This document shows positions 36,511-47,647 of a stretch of DNA of 64,000 nucleotides, piece by piece (the first letter of the stretch is position 1; every line of letters begins with the position of its first letter). A program made the position numbers and the translations under genes. A model generated the notes under the pieces. It saw only the letters and a program-made list of their open reading frames with translations. It ran no database searches and had not been told where the DNA came from. Source of the stretch: Climacium dendroides (lineage: Eukaryota; Streptophyta; Bryopsida; Hypnales; Climaciaceae). The DNA is taken from positions 14,773,538-14,837,537 of the forward strand of contig OX467091.1 in NCBI GenBank assembly GCA_950106755.1, in the 5' to 3' direction.

Positions 36511-38025
36511 ACACACTGTAGACACTCATAGTTGCCACGGTGTGCAATTACAGGATTGAAATGAAAGACAGAAATGTGACTTCAGTGTGACTGCCGACGG
36601 AGTGACGAGTAAGTCGCGTAGAAGCCAGGGACTACGGACTGACTTCTATATGACTTCTAAGGGTTCTGTGTTTGTGGACGGAACGATAGACTTACCCACA
36701 GTGAAGTCACTCCGTAGTTGTATCCTCCTCTTTGACTGTTGCCTATCATATTGCACGTATGAAAGTTAGAGCGTGTGGTATGATTAGCCAAATTCCATTT
36801 TTGCGTCAGACATGAGTCTAAGGGCAGCTAAAATTGAGGTCAATTCATGACAATTCTGATTCCATTTTTTTTTGGCTTCGTAATCTTTCATCAACAAACA
36901 ATTAACTTTTCTTTGAATGGGTGTTCTTAAGCATGCACGTCCATTGTCATGGACATTATTGTTGGTCATACTTATATTCTTGTCCATGGAAATAGTCATT
37001 GTCCTACAGCGTGACTTCCGGGTCCTAAATTATTATAGTGTCTATTGTTCTGACACACCTTCATCTAGCTTGACTATCCTATGTACTGAATTCAGGATGC
37101 ATGAGACCTGAACAAGGCATTGAAGTTAATGGGCTGCACTTGGGAAGAGGATCAAACTTTACACTACACACGTACTCCTCTTCCAAGGCCTCCATACTCC
37201 GTAATTTATAAGGTGGTTTCTGATTGAGCAATTGTAATGGGAGTGCTGTAAGGTTTAAGGTCCTTAGGGAAGAGATTACAACAAATTACAAAGAAAAGAA
37301 GTGGTCTATGCATCGTAAAGAATTGGAACAGAAGGCCTCTACTATACACAGATTTAGACTCAGCACCACAGACTAACTTCCAGGAGTCATATCCAAGTAA
37401 CGAAAATCAAGTCATGACAGAGAAATGACTGACAGAAGTCACGTAGGAGTTGTTCACGGTTCAAAATGACTTCACCGTGACTTCCGGGTGACTTTTCTTT
37501 ATAGGACAACGAATTCATGCTGAAGTGGACTCCAATGCACTACCAACTGGGGGGACCGCCGCCCACCGTACCATGCACACGAAAAATGAGGACGACAACG
37601 CACAATTCTATCCATTAATCATCATCATGAGCAAAAGATTGAAAAGTACACGGTCACACCGCATTTGAAAACCGATGTACATGCACTCACTCCTCACAGT
37701 CGCCCGTATTCATTGCGCAGCTCCACCCCACATCCGCCGCCTTTGCGAGGGACTTTATGATCCACCGCCAACTATCGGGACCCCATGATGACCACTCCCT
37801 GCCCCGCCATCAGAGTTCAAAGTAAGGTTTCAGGCACTTACAAGGCAGTCCGCGACTCTGCCATCTGCGTTACATCCTCCTCCCCGCTCCGCTGCCTCCT
37901 GAATTGTTTCGATTTAGTGCCTTGGAGCAGTAGTTTGTCTCCGCGATTTTGTCGACAATCAATGTTCGGAACGGCCTACTGTGAATTCCGTGCATGCTCG
38001 CATCTAACGCGACAGTCGTTGTATC

Positions 38026-38144
38026 ATGGAGTTGCCGCCAGAGAGCCCGCCTCATCCGAAGACAACTTATGAGGTCCTGCGCGACCAGAAGAAGGCTGAG
38101 ATGCTGAAGGCCTTCGAACCCGTTCTCCGCGCCAGGAGAGAGTT
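38026..38144 (+). CDS. Putative first exon of the CACTA-encoded TNPA-like gene
   Basis: ATG followed by about 39 codons (MELPPESPPHPKTTYEVLRD.., ending RARREL). A strong donor overlaps the stop (GTT|GTGAGT). The 'TYEvlRdqkkaEMLKAFEP' pattern resembles the N-terminus of proteins that accompany plant CACTA elements. The junction to the next exon is not resolved because the simplest acceptor (38799) gives a different phase. Confidence 0.4.
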
Positions 38145-38751
38145 GTGAGTTCCACTTAACTACGCCTTACGAATTGTCGCAGATTTGCTTCTTGCATGCA
38201 TGTAGTGCCTCCCTCGATCAACTGTGCTGCATGCAAACTTCAGTCTATACAGGCCTCCGTCGCATGCAGCTATCCAAATAGTATAGTCGTCCTGCACACA
38301 GTTGTAGACGTTGGGTCCTAGTAGTAGGATCCAATTTTGCAATGACAATTTGAATAATTTGATAGGGAGGTTTAACTGTTTTGGCGTCCTAGGGTTTGCC
38401 AATGTTCAGTCATTAATTTTGGCGCCGTTTGCTTTTTGGGGGGCCGCGAAGTCGTGCAACAGTCGCAAGGACGTCACTTTTGCGAAGTCACGACTCTATC
38501 ATCACTAAAATGAAGTCGTGTCGTAGTCATTCTGAAGTTGGTCGAGCCTCATTTGCATTTGAAGTTGCCAGTCCACGTGGAATCCACTACCGGTCCACGT
38601 GGAATCCACTGCGCTCACGGGAGCAGGCGTCCTACAGCGCACTGGCAAACCCTAATGTCACCTCCGCACAGAGGGGATCATTTTTTGGCTTTGCGATCAT
38701 TTTTGCAACTGATTCTTAGCGACTATCTGTCCTAGCGTCTGCTCACGACGC

Positions 38752-39864
38752 TTGCATTCTTGTTCTTCGTGGCGCTCATTATCGTGTTCCGCGGTCCAGG
38801 GACAAGCAAGAAAACGCCCTGAAAGCACCGCTGTAGGTTCACCCGCCGTTGCAGCAGATACGGGAGTGGCTCCAACAGTCGTTGTAGCAGACGCTGATGC
38901 GGCCCAGTCCTCCGAGGAGCCAGCCCTTCTAAGCGGCAACATGGAGGTTAGCCGCAATGAAAGAGGCGAGGGAGGTTTCAAGGACGCCTCCACTGACCGC
39001 TTAACTACAGCCAATGTCGCAGCAGCGCCGTCAAGGAAGGCTAAGAAAGCTCCCAAGTCTCCTAAGGTTTGTATCTTCAAGCACACAAGTTCATGTACGT
39101 CCATTCCCAGAGTGCCTTTCCTTACATTGCAGGACCTCGTGACTAATCGGATGGGTGGCAGTAGTTTACATATTCGGAAACTTGTCATTTTCAATGTACA
39201 AGGAACCCTGTTGGACTGCAGTTTGCTTGCTGCTCCAAACCCGAACTGTAGTATCCATGCTAGCAACCATACGCAGTTCCATAGAGTAGTTTTCCGACCA
39301 TGGCTGAAGCACTTTTTGGACCGATGCTTCAGGCACTTCAAAGTTGCATTTTGGGGTAGTAGAAGTGCTCCGTACATGGAAGATGTGGTCCCTCAAATGT
39401 TGGCAGGGTTTTACAGTCGTGCCTATGATAGGAATCCACTCTTTTATTGGTCTTGTGCAGCTGATTCCGAAAGTGGAGGGGAGCAAGATAAGGGAACCTC
39501 GGAGCAAAAAAACTTATCTGTAGTGTACGGGAAATACCTTGAGTTCAATCCAGAGAACACAATCGTTGTAGATAGTAAGCTTTGTAGGGTCACGGAGAAT
39601 GCACAATCCAACGTGCTCATCACAAATCCTTTCTATGTGAAGTGGCTGCGCACCTTGGCTGAGGACAAGGAATATTTGAAGTTATACCTGTGGCCTTTGC
39701 TGGAAGCCTTCTGGAGATGCCCCGACGTGACTACCTTCCATGCAAAGTACCCGCAAGTTGTTAACAAGTCCAAATCTCAGTGGCTTCTGAAGCGCAGAAG
39801 CGGAACTAGATACAATTTTGTGAACATGGTGGGAGGCGAGGGACTTGCAGTCCGGCTGGTTTGA
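38752..39864 (+). CDS. FCP1/NIF-like pseudophosphatase domain inside the CACTA element
   Basis: An open frame of 370 codons. Residues 20-105 are low-complexity Ala/Val- and Lys-rich. From about 140 the frame matches the FCP1 homology (NIF) fold: KLVIFNVQGTLLD (143-155), RPWLKHFLDRCFRHFKVAFWGSR (about 180-202) and NTIVVDSKLCRV followed by a hydrophobic strand. Active FCP1/SCP phosphatases use DxDGT and a later DD; here these are NVQGT and DS, so both catalytic Asp residues are lost. Dephosphorylation is therefore unlikely, and phosphopeptide binding is possible. The frame is intact over about 240 residues. A 66-nt intron (39067-39132) is possible. It sits between CACTA-type exons. Confidence 0.7.
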   Translation: MHSCSSWRSLSCSAVQGQARKRPESTAVGSPAVAADTGVAPTVVVADADAAQSSEEPALLSGNMEVSRNERGEGGFKDASTDRLTTANVAAAPSRKAKKAPKSPKVCIFKHTSSCTSIPRVPFLTLQDLVTNRMGGSSLHIRKLVIFNVQGTLLDCSLLAAPNPNCSIHASNHTQFHRVVFRPWLKHFLDRCFRHFKVAFWGSRSAPYMEDVVPQMLAGFYSRAYDRNPLFYWSCAADSESGGEQDKGTSEQKNLSVVYGKYLEFNPENTIVVDSKLCRVTENAQSNVLITNPFYVKWLRTLAEDKEYLKLYLWPLLEAFWRCPDVTTFHAKYPQVVNKSKSQWLLKRRSGTRYNFVNMVGGEGLAVRLV

Positions 39865-40514
39865 ACATCTTGCGACCCTCACCTTCATATTTTTTTTTTT
39901 TTTAACTTCTGCTCTTTGTTTTTGCAAGCAAGGACGGGGAAGCAAAACACGCGATCAAAGTCATCCTCTGCCACAGGGTCGCGCCGTGATAAGGTAGGCA
40001 CTACATAGCACTCATTTCACTTTTTGTTCAAGCGGTCCACCCTTCAGTTGTGTTTTTGTTGTGTATAAGTTGCCCAGAAGTGACGTTCCAGTCATGGCTG
40101 GTCATCAAGTCGTATTGTAGTGTCGGGAAAGTCGTGAATTCTGTCCATGACTGCTTCATGACTTCACAATGACTCAATGGCGTATGCAATGTAGGGGGGT
40201 ACTCTAAGAACAAAAATGGATGCCACTGCCAAGATCGACTACAAATTGTTGTTTGTAGTTTTTTCTTGCATTGTTGTTGTGGGATATGAGTTCATCCCGC
40301 CTATCAGCATTGTCATTGATCATTCAAGTGTCCATTATGAGTCAGTCCCACAATGAAGTGGTATATTCACAAGCTCCGCAGCATTACACTAAGTAATGCT
40401 CCTGTGAACCTTGTAGGCCATTCTAGAATGCGTAATGTTTCAAGTGAATCGCATCTTGCGCTTTTTTGATTATGTAACCGTTAACTGAATTGTGCTATGT
40501 CTTGCATGCCACAG

Positions 40515-40802
40515 GGTTTCATCATTGGCGATGAAGTTTTCCTCATGAACCCACGCGTTGTACGACAGAAGGTGGCCCTTGGAACGGTCAGCGGACTTCC
40601 AGGGTCTCACAAGTATCATGGTAAGGACATACCAGCATTGTGGGTGAGGGTGGACGTCCGTGAGGTTCTACAAACAGGGGTGAGCCTTATGTTTCCCAAT
40701 TACGCAGCAGACCAGGAGTTTATAGAGGACATGAAGGGGTCTTGCGCAATATGGTTGGAGAAGTCAATGAAGCTTTTTAATGGTACTTGGCTTAGCTTGT
40801 AA
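40515..40802 (+). CDS. TNP1/En-Spm-like C-terminal exon
   Basis: It begins after an acceptor (GCATGCCACAG). It encodes GFIIGDEVFLMNPRVVRQK.., HKYHGKDIPALWVRVDVREVL and CAIWLEKSMKLF, about 95 residues to TAA. The order 'G..v.Lm......va.g.v......hg...p..wv.V.v..v......a.W....' fits the TNP1/En-Spm C-terminal domain (Transposase_23-like). A small basic exon ending RRDK (to 39993, donor GTAGGC) reads in frame into this one. The gene therefore probably runs from 38026 to 40802 on +. Confidence 0.55.
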   Translation, partial: GFIIGDEVFLMNPRVVRQKVALGTVSGLPGSHKYHGKDIPALWVRVDVREVLQTGVSLMFPNYAADQEFIEDMKGSCAIWLEKSMKLFNGTWLSL

Positions 40803-41250
40803 ATTTTGTTGGAGACTTACTGCACCCTAAACCCACTTGTGGACGCCATGTATATTTGGGCTGCTATTCTATCCCACTCCATTCCTTTTGCAATAGAGGA
40901 CTCAATTTCTAACTCCGTGCTTGTGAATTTGTCATTGTTGTGTCAATTTTTGTTAGCTTACCGTTTCCTCAGCCACGGCTCTGCGTTTACAATGTTGTTC
41001 TTGCTCGTTTGTACGTAATTAGGTAGTACATATTACTTGAATGTAGTGTAGATGAACCGACTGGTGAATGACCCCTTCGAAGTTGCCGTGACTTCAGCAC
41101 TACTAGCGGAATAGTGCACGTGCTACTGTGACACAACTCCATCTACACTACAGCACAACTTCTGAATGATTCCATGTTGCCCCTAAATTATTGTCCACAT
41201 CATATTCATTTGCGACTGCAGCGTGACTGCAATATGACTCTATTTAGAAT

Positions 41251-41684
41251 GTCCACGTCAGATTTAGGAGGGTTCAGACACCACTGCAACGTGACTTCAC
41301 CATGACTGCGAGTGACGTCCACGTCAGATTTTAAAGGGATCAGATGCAACTTCAACATGACTGCACAATGACTGCGACTGACGTCCACGTCAGATTTAGG
41401 AGGGGTCACGCGCAACTCTAGCATGACTGCAGGACGACCGGTTCAGAACATCCACGTCAAATTTAAAAGGGATCGGACGCAACTTCAGAATGACTTCCTT
41501 GTGACTACGCCCAATCTGTCCACGTCAGATTTAAAAGGGGTCATACACGACTCTAACATGACTTCAGCGCGACTATGTTCAAATTGTCCATGTCAGATTT
41601 AGATGAGGTTAGACGCGACTCCAAAATGACTTACATGTAACTGCTGCAAAAATGTCCACGTCAGATTTTAGAGGGGTCCCGTGT
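41251..41684. repeat. Seven tandem units of 66-68 bp at the CACTA right end
   Basis: Units start at 41251, 41317, 41383, 41450, 41518, 41586 and 41654 with (G)TCCACGTCAGATTTA. Each then holds an 'agggg(t/a)tcag' segment and two or three 'catgact(g/t)ca' motifs. ACGTCA is a bZIP core (TGACG). The array sits in the subterminal zone where TNPA-type proteins bind; binding here is inferred. Confidence 0.9.
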
Positions 41685-42786
41685 TTGTCCAACTCAACCC
41701 AAGCCATCTTTCCTTAGTCTCATTTTCTTTATCTCCCTCAACTGAGCCTCTTCTCATCCAAAGTTCCATCCATCCCTACTTCGTTGGGTGATAATAAATC
41801 TGCAGTCATTCTTATAAATGACTTGTCCGAAATGACTGCAAGGTCCCGGAGTCACATTTTCATTTTTCAAGTCACATTCTCGTTTTGCAACTGCAACATG
41901 ACAGTTTTGTAGTCATTTGCCGCAGTCACGATAACCCCCAATTCCTTGTAGTGTCCGGCGCCGCCTGGAACTTGTAGACGGCCCTCCATACGTTGGTCGT
42001 CCATAGTTCTAGCTTCGCCTGGAGGGTGGTATCCAAGATACCGCTTTCCGGACGAATTAAGTCCGACACTAAACTCTCCTCTCGGATGCCCTAGGGAACA
42101 TCCATCAAACCCTCACACCCCATGTTGATGAGGTTCTGTCGCAAGCGCTCCAGCTGGTCCTCCTCGGTTGGAATTTCCGGCACCACCTTCATCACCGGAA
42201 TCGTCCTCGGCCAGGGTGGTGGCAGTGGCATTTCTTCGTCCGAGTCTTCTGGGAGATCTTTCAACTTGCGCCGGCTCGCCCTGGAAGCCATCACACTCAT
42301 AGGAAAACCTACCCCTCTTGCTCACAAAAATTCACTCCAACTCCCCCTGCACGATCGCAACTCACACAGTCCCTCAGTCTACTGGAATTCTCAAAAAGCT
42401 AGGAAGACGGAAAACGCAGATGTAAGAAAATAAGAAAGCACTCGTGTCTTCCGCCGGCTACGGTTCTCTTCTTATACTGGCCAGATGGACGGACGGTCGG
42501 ATGAATGTACGGAATAGGTTTTGGCGGCAAAAACCTAACCCAAGTACAGATCCAATTTCCGGCTTTTAGGGCCGGCGTCGTCGTCCGATTTTCAGGACTT
42601 CCTAGGGTTCCGGAATTAGGTTTTTATCCCTAATGGAATTTTTCCGGATCCAGAGATCCGGTATTCTTGAGTTTTCCTAATTTCCTATGAGAACTCAAAA
42701 AACTTTCCTTTTTAAGGGAACAATTTTTGAAATTTCCCGTCAAATGCTAGTGTTTTGGGTTTAGCATGTGGGATCACATTCCCACA

Positions 42787-45700
42787 AGTATCCCACATGG
42801 TACTATCTACCCATGTCATGCTTATGTGGCGGTGACTTGTCCAACATGTTTGGCATTTTGGACAGCTTCAAAGGCTATGTTTTTGTGACATGTTAGAAAT
42901 AAACTTGAAATCTTGCATGTTTCTTCTGATTTTTGCCCATTTTTTGCCCATTAGTTATAACAAATTTTAGGAGACATTGTTGTTGACATCTAGCCTGCCA
43001 CACTAAACGTCTTCTCATGTTTTTTCAAACATCTAAAACAAATCATGTTTTCTTATAGTAAAAACTCTATGGAGTCTGTACGTTTCAGCTTCAATTGAGT
43101 ATGTGGAGAATGCACTTGACCAAATGCTAAATGGAATCAATGTTAATGGAATCAACGTTATTTACCAAGCATTCACTTAATAGTGAAAGTCAAGATTCTA
43201 TTATTGAATCCCCAAACTTACTTTGTTTCCTAATTTTTTAACAAATATAACAAATGAAAATTTTTGAATGGCTTTTGGTGACATAATCATAATCATGAAG
43301 CTTTAGGGATTACTAAACAAATATACCATTCACATACTAATATGCAAGATTTACAAAATCATTCCCTTGTTATTCGTCTTATTATCTATAATGATCTATA
43401 ATGATGATATGCAATAGAAATATAGTATTCTCTTTAGTTTGCCAAAGTACTTCTATGATCATTTCCAATTTGGGATGAATTATATAAAGATGAATATATG
43501 ACCATCCAAATGGATGAATTTATGTTAGAAGGTGGTGTCATTGTGCACTTTATATAATAGACTAACTTGAATACAAGCTAGAGGTTGAATTTTGGCAAGG
43601 TTTCTACAATATCAAATTTTATTATGATTTTTCAAAACCTATAAAGGAGGTGTAGATCTTTATTAATTTTGAGGGATATAAAATTTGTTTCTATTAAACC
43701 TTGAAAAAAAATTATGCTACTTAAACGCAAAACAAGCTAAGGGAATGTAAGTGTCTATAATGCAAATGAAAAATTTATGCAAAGTGAGTTCAAAGTTTGT
43801 TGATCCTATTTGGGACCTTGTAGAAACATCTCTTGGGACCTTGTAGCCAAAAATCTTTTTTTTTTTTCCCTTCAGACACTATAATCTTTATCTCTATGCA
43901 ATTAATGTATTAAAAAATTCCATACATTTTTTTAGTACTATAAAACAAGGTCCTACATCTGAGTTCTAAAACTAATTGTTTTTTTCACTTTTCTCTTTGC
44001 ATTAAAAATGGCAGTTATTGGTTAATCATGTTATGTCCCTTTTGGATTAGATCCAATCATTGAGTTTGAACAACAATTATAAAATTTGATCCATAGATCA
44101 TAGCCATGCATTTGGAACTACTACACACTAGACTAACCAATGAAATATAATCAAATTAAAAAACTAAAAATTGAAATTTTCTTCTAAAATTGATTAGGGA
44201 TTGATTAAAATCCATAATTTTTACAAGAATTATGGATTTTTCTTTATATACAAAATGTTAAGTTTTAAAAGCAACAATTATTTAGAACTTATAAAGGAGG
44301 TGTAGATATTTATTAGTTTTCACGGATGTGATGTTTTTTTCATTAGACCTTGAAAAAAGTTATATTGCCTTTAGTACAAAACAAAGGGATGTAGGGGCCA
44401 CTAGAAATATAAAAATGAATTGATTTTTTAAAGAAGTAAATGGTTTAATTTGTATAATAGGCCAATATCCACAAGGAGAAATTTCATTCATTCAATGTTG
44501 CCAAAACATTCTATATAAACACTATTACTTTGCAAGTAGTTATGTTACCTTATAGAAAAATATCATATGATGTCTTTTATTTTATTTTAGTTTGACATTT
44601 TTCAATTTCACATATGATTTATTAGTAGTTTATAGGTTTTTGTTTCATCTCATACCTCTTCTTACTTTGGAACCTTGTAGAAACAACTCTTTTTTCACTT
44701 CAAATGCTAAAAAATTTTAATCTATAGGGACATAGGGCCAATGTAAACAAAATCTCCATACACTCTACTAGTAATGTAAAACAAGATCCTACACTTGAAT
44801 TTCAAAACTAGTTAATTTTTCACATTTATCTTTGCATTGAAAATAGCAATTACTGGCTAATTATGTAACAAACCTTTTAATCCAAAGGAGTAGTTCAAAT
44901 TTCCAAAATTGTGAAGAAATATTATAGAATGCAACTAAGAATAATAATGTAATGATGGTTTTTTTAACAAAAGCTATAAAATATGGTTCATAGATTATAT
45001 CCATTCAAAATGTTTAATTTTATTAATCTACATAATTTCTTAAGATTCTTAATATTTTAAATTTATTCAAGTCATTTTTTGGATTGGAAAAGTTTTTTTC
45101 TAAGTTGAAGTATTCTTGAACTCCTCAAACTATAGAAATATTGTAGAGAAAAGTTTTGAAAATCTATCTCATAAAAATATAAGAGAATTCACATACATGA
45201 CTCAAAAGCTTTTCAAACAATCATGTATTCTATGTGTATTCTATAGTATTGTATTTGAGCATGATAGGGACTATTTGTGAAAGTGACATTCAAATGAAGG
45301 ATACAAATTGTTGAGTAATGAATCCAATGTCTTTTTCTTGACATATTTTAGTACATATTTGGTACATTAGGAATCAAATATATGATAATATATTAATTTC
45401 ATTTTCCAAAAGCCTTTGAGAGTTAATATAATAGATATTCAAATCAAGAGTAATTAGCACATAGGCAAGCAATAGAAACATTAGATAACAAAATTTGAAT
45501 CGTAGAGTCTTCTCATCTATATTTGGAAAGCTCAAGTACATTATCATACCTTGAAATCTATACATACGTGCTTCAAAACTTTTTGTTATAGGGGCTACTC
45601 GGGGGGGTATTTAGTTATTTTTCACAATAGATATGTCTCTATTTTTTCTACTTCTATTTTTTGTCCATTTCCCTACACTTTATAGTATTTAAAACTGAAA

Positions 45701-47647
45701 TTTGAGGCATTTAAACATGTCCCTAGTATAAATGAAAAAATTATACCTAATTATAGGGTTAATCAATACAACATGTGCACTCTAATTCCTAAAAGCCCAA
45801 GGCCTTTTTGGTTTCAAAAACATCATTGCTTTTGAAGTATTATAGATCTAAGTGTCACTAAGGTATAGGAACCTCAACCATACAATTTTATAGTGTAGGT
45901 GTTGTATAGTAAACTTGCCAATCACTACATAGACAAAATTCAAATGCTTCTTCACATAAATGTAGAGATTTGCATGTTTTGAAATTTGGAGTGATTATTA
46001 AATGTCATATTAAGATTCACCTTTAAAAAATAGAATGCAAAAAGATTTCTTCCTACAAATTTAATTGCAATTTAAAGACAATTCACTTGAAACCTAGTCA
46101 AAAAGTCCTTCCAACACTTCACCACACAATGTATAGTCATTGGATGGTAATACAAAAATTTGATCCCATTACAATTGAATTGGTAGTTGAATGATGCTCT
46201 TATTGTGAGGTAATTGGCAACAATTGTTGGATGGTTCTTGGATGTGTGCAATGAGTGGTTACTTAGTTTACTCTAAATGACCTGAATCAAAGTTGGAATT
46301 GTTTGGCCACATGGATTGTAAGATCATAATGTTTTAGTCATGAGAAAGGATGCTAAAATTATCCTAACAATACATTTGGAAGTGAAATTCAATTTCCAAA
46401 CCTATTTAAATGAAAAAAAATTGAAACTATAAAGTGATTCAAAACCAACATACAGACACATTGGTGAAAGAAATTATCATTCAATTGATTCATTGTGTTT
46501 CCAAAATGGTTTTGACATGTCAAAAAAAAGAAAGAAAAAACATATTTGAGGCTCAACTTTCTTCTACTAAAATGCTTCTCAATCACTCATAACTTCTTGT
46601 ATTGATATGAAATTTTAGACACACAAACTAGACTACTATGTGCAACTTTCTCTTAAAGAATTATTGAAAACAAACATTGTGTGAAGAAAAAATAAGCTGC
46701 CAAAGTTCATTGTATTCCAAAAATGTCGGGGTTTTGAACTTTGAATTGCTCCCAAACATTCAAAACAACTTGGATTGACATGGAAATTTTATTACAATAA
46801 CTAGACTTCAAGAAGAACACAATCCACCAAATTTTATTGAAAACAAACATTGGATGAAGGAGATACAAACCCCAAAGTTTCAATCATCAAATGTAGTTTG
46901 TTGAACTCAAATTAAACCTCTAAACTTCAATTGGCTTACAAAAAATCAATACATCTTGGATTATTTTGAAAATTTTACCACACAAATTAGAAGTGAGCAG
47001 AAATTTCCCAATAAGTTTTACTGAATTCAGACATTAGATGTAAAAGTTACAACACTTTGAATTGGACTTTAATATGTGAGGACACTTTTTAGTCCCTTGG
47101 GGCATTAAAAGGCTAATTATTGTTGAATACAACCCTCAAAAGTAGCATATATATAGAAATCATATATCAAATAGTCCATACAAGCAAATTATACAAATGA
47201 ATCTTACATCTACAAAAGGAGGAAAATTACACAAAAATTGAAGAACCAATGGCTAATTCAAAGTTAGTCGGTGGAATTGGAGAAAAAAAACAGTTGCAAT
47301 TTGAAAACATTGATAATAAAAATAGGTGCAAGCTTTTATAAAAATTTTGTTTTGAGTTTAAAAAAAATAGAGAGAAAACAATCAGATTTTGTACTTGAAA
47401 ACACCATCCAGGAAAGAAACTGGAGGAAATGAGCTGGTGAAAAGAAAAAACAAAAACCTTTCCGAACGCTGCTTGCAACTAATCTGCTGTTGCATCGTAC
47501 GCTTTATGCGAGCTAAAGTGAACACCCACTTACTGAATAACAAGGGAAAGCTCTGAATCTGATGGAGGCCCAAACTGTGTGCTGTCCATCAATTTCCAAA
47601 CTTGCTGCAGCCAGTCTAGAATCCACTTCTGCTAACAAAACTGAGCT
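42787..47647. other. Copy B core, AT-rich, no gene seen
   Basis: Uninterrupted counterpart of 2110-14218 without its insertions. It supplies the empty sites for five copy-A elements (at about 43552, 45976, 46714, 47050 and 47277). No coding gene or RNA gene is supported. Confidence 0.7.

Larger units (their letters stand above)
34901..41953. mobile_element. CACTA (En/Spm-like) element, 7053 bp, nested
   Basis: It begins CACTACAAGGAATTGGGGGT and ends with the exact complement ACCCCCAATTCCTTGTAGTG. Flanks are TTC and TCC (3-bp duplication with one change). Subterminal regions are rich in 'gtgact(g/t)cag' motifs, and a 67-bp array lies at the right end. Coding parts: a TNP2/DUF4216 relic on - (about 36093-36500) and, on +, a TNPA-like N-terminal exon, an FCP1-like domain and a TNP1-like C-terminal exon (38026-40802). 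The perfect TIRs suggest it moved recently. Confidence 0.93.
33145..42300 (-). pseudogene. Gag-like plant mobile-element protein, split by a CACTA element
   Basis: Reading from 42300: a basic and acidic N-terminus (MASRASRRKLKDLPEDSDEE), a stop near 42091, WTTNVWRAVYKFQAAP, then the CACTA insertion. It resumes below 34900 with a domain containing HPTKPRRVVAKVASAILG, MMDWAFVIHELIGD and GGSPLPAYISHLYAHHSLL. Then come a Pro/Glu linker, a coiled coil (about 33990-34150, AALVAAEKQ-like heptads) and a Pro-rich tail ending at 33145. All pieces share one frame if the 7053-bp element and 3 duplicated bases are removed, giving about 700 codons with three or four stops. It resembles uncharacterised plant transposon proteins with a C-terminal coiled coil. 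The family is not certain. Confidence 0.6.
32059..42786 (-). mobile_element. TG..CA element with AGTAT duplication, gag-like gene, no LTRs seen
   Basis: The insertion starts TGTAGTGATT and ends ATTCCCACA. It is flanked by AGTAT on both sides (32054-32058 and 42787-42791), and copy A has the single AGTAT empty site at 2110-2120. TG..CA ends and a 5-bp duplication are typical of LTR retrotransposons, but I find no long direct repeat at the two ends and no pol domains. Without the nested CACTA element it is about 3.7 kb. It is GC-richer than its surroundings and dense in CCGGA words. It is best described as a gag-only, LTR-lacking or unusual retroelement. A DNA-transposon origin is not excluded. 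Confidence 0.7.

Noticed and set aside
38697..39377. 226-codon minus-strand frame opposite the FCP1-like frame
   Set aside because: The + strand frame has recognisable FCP1/NIF strands; this frame has none.
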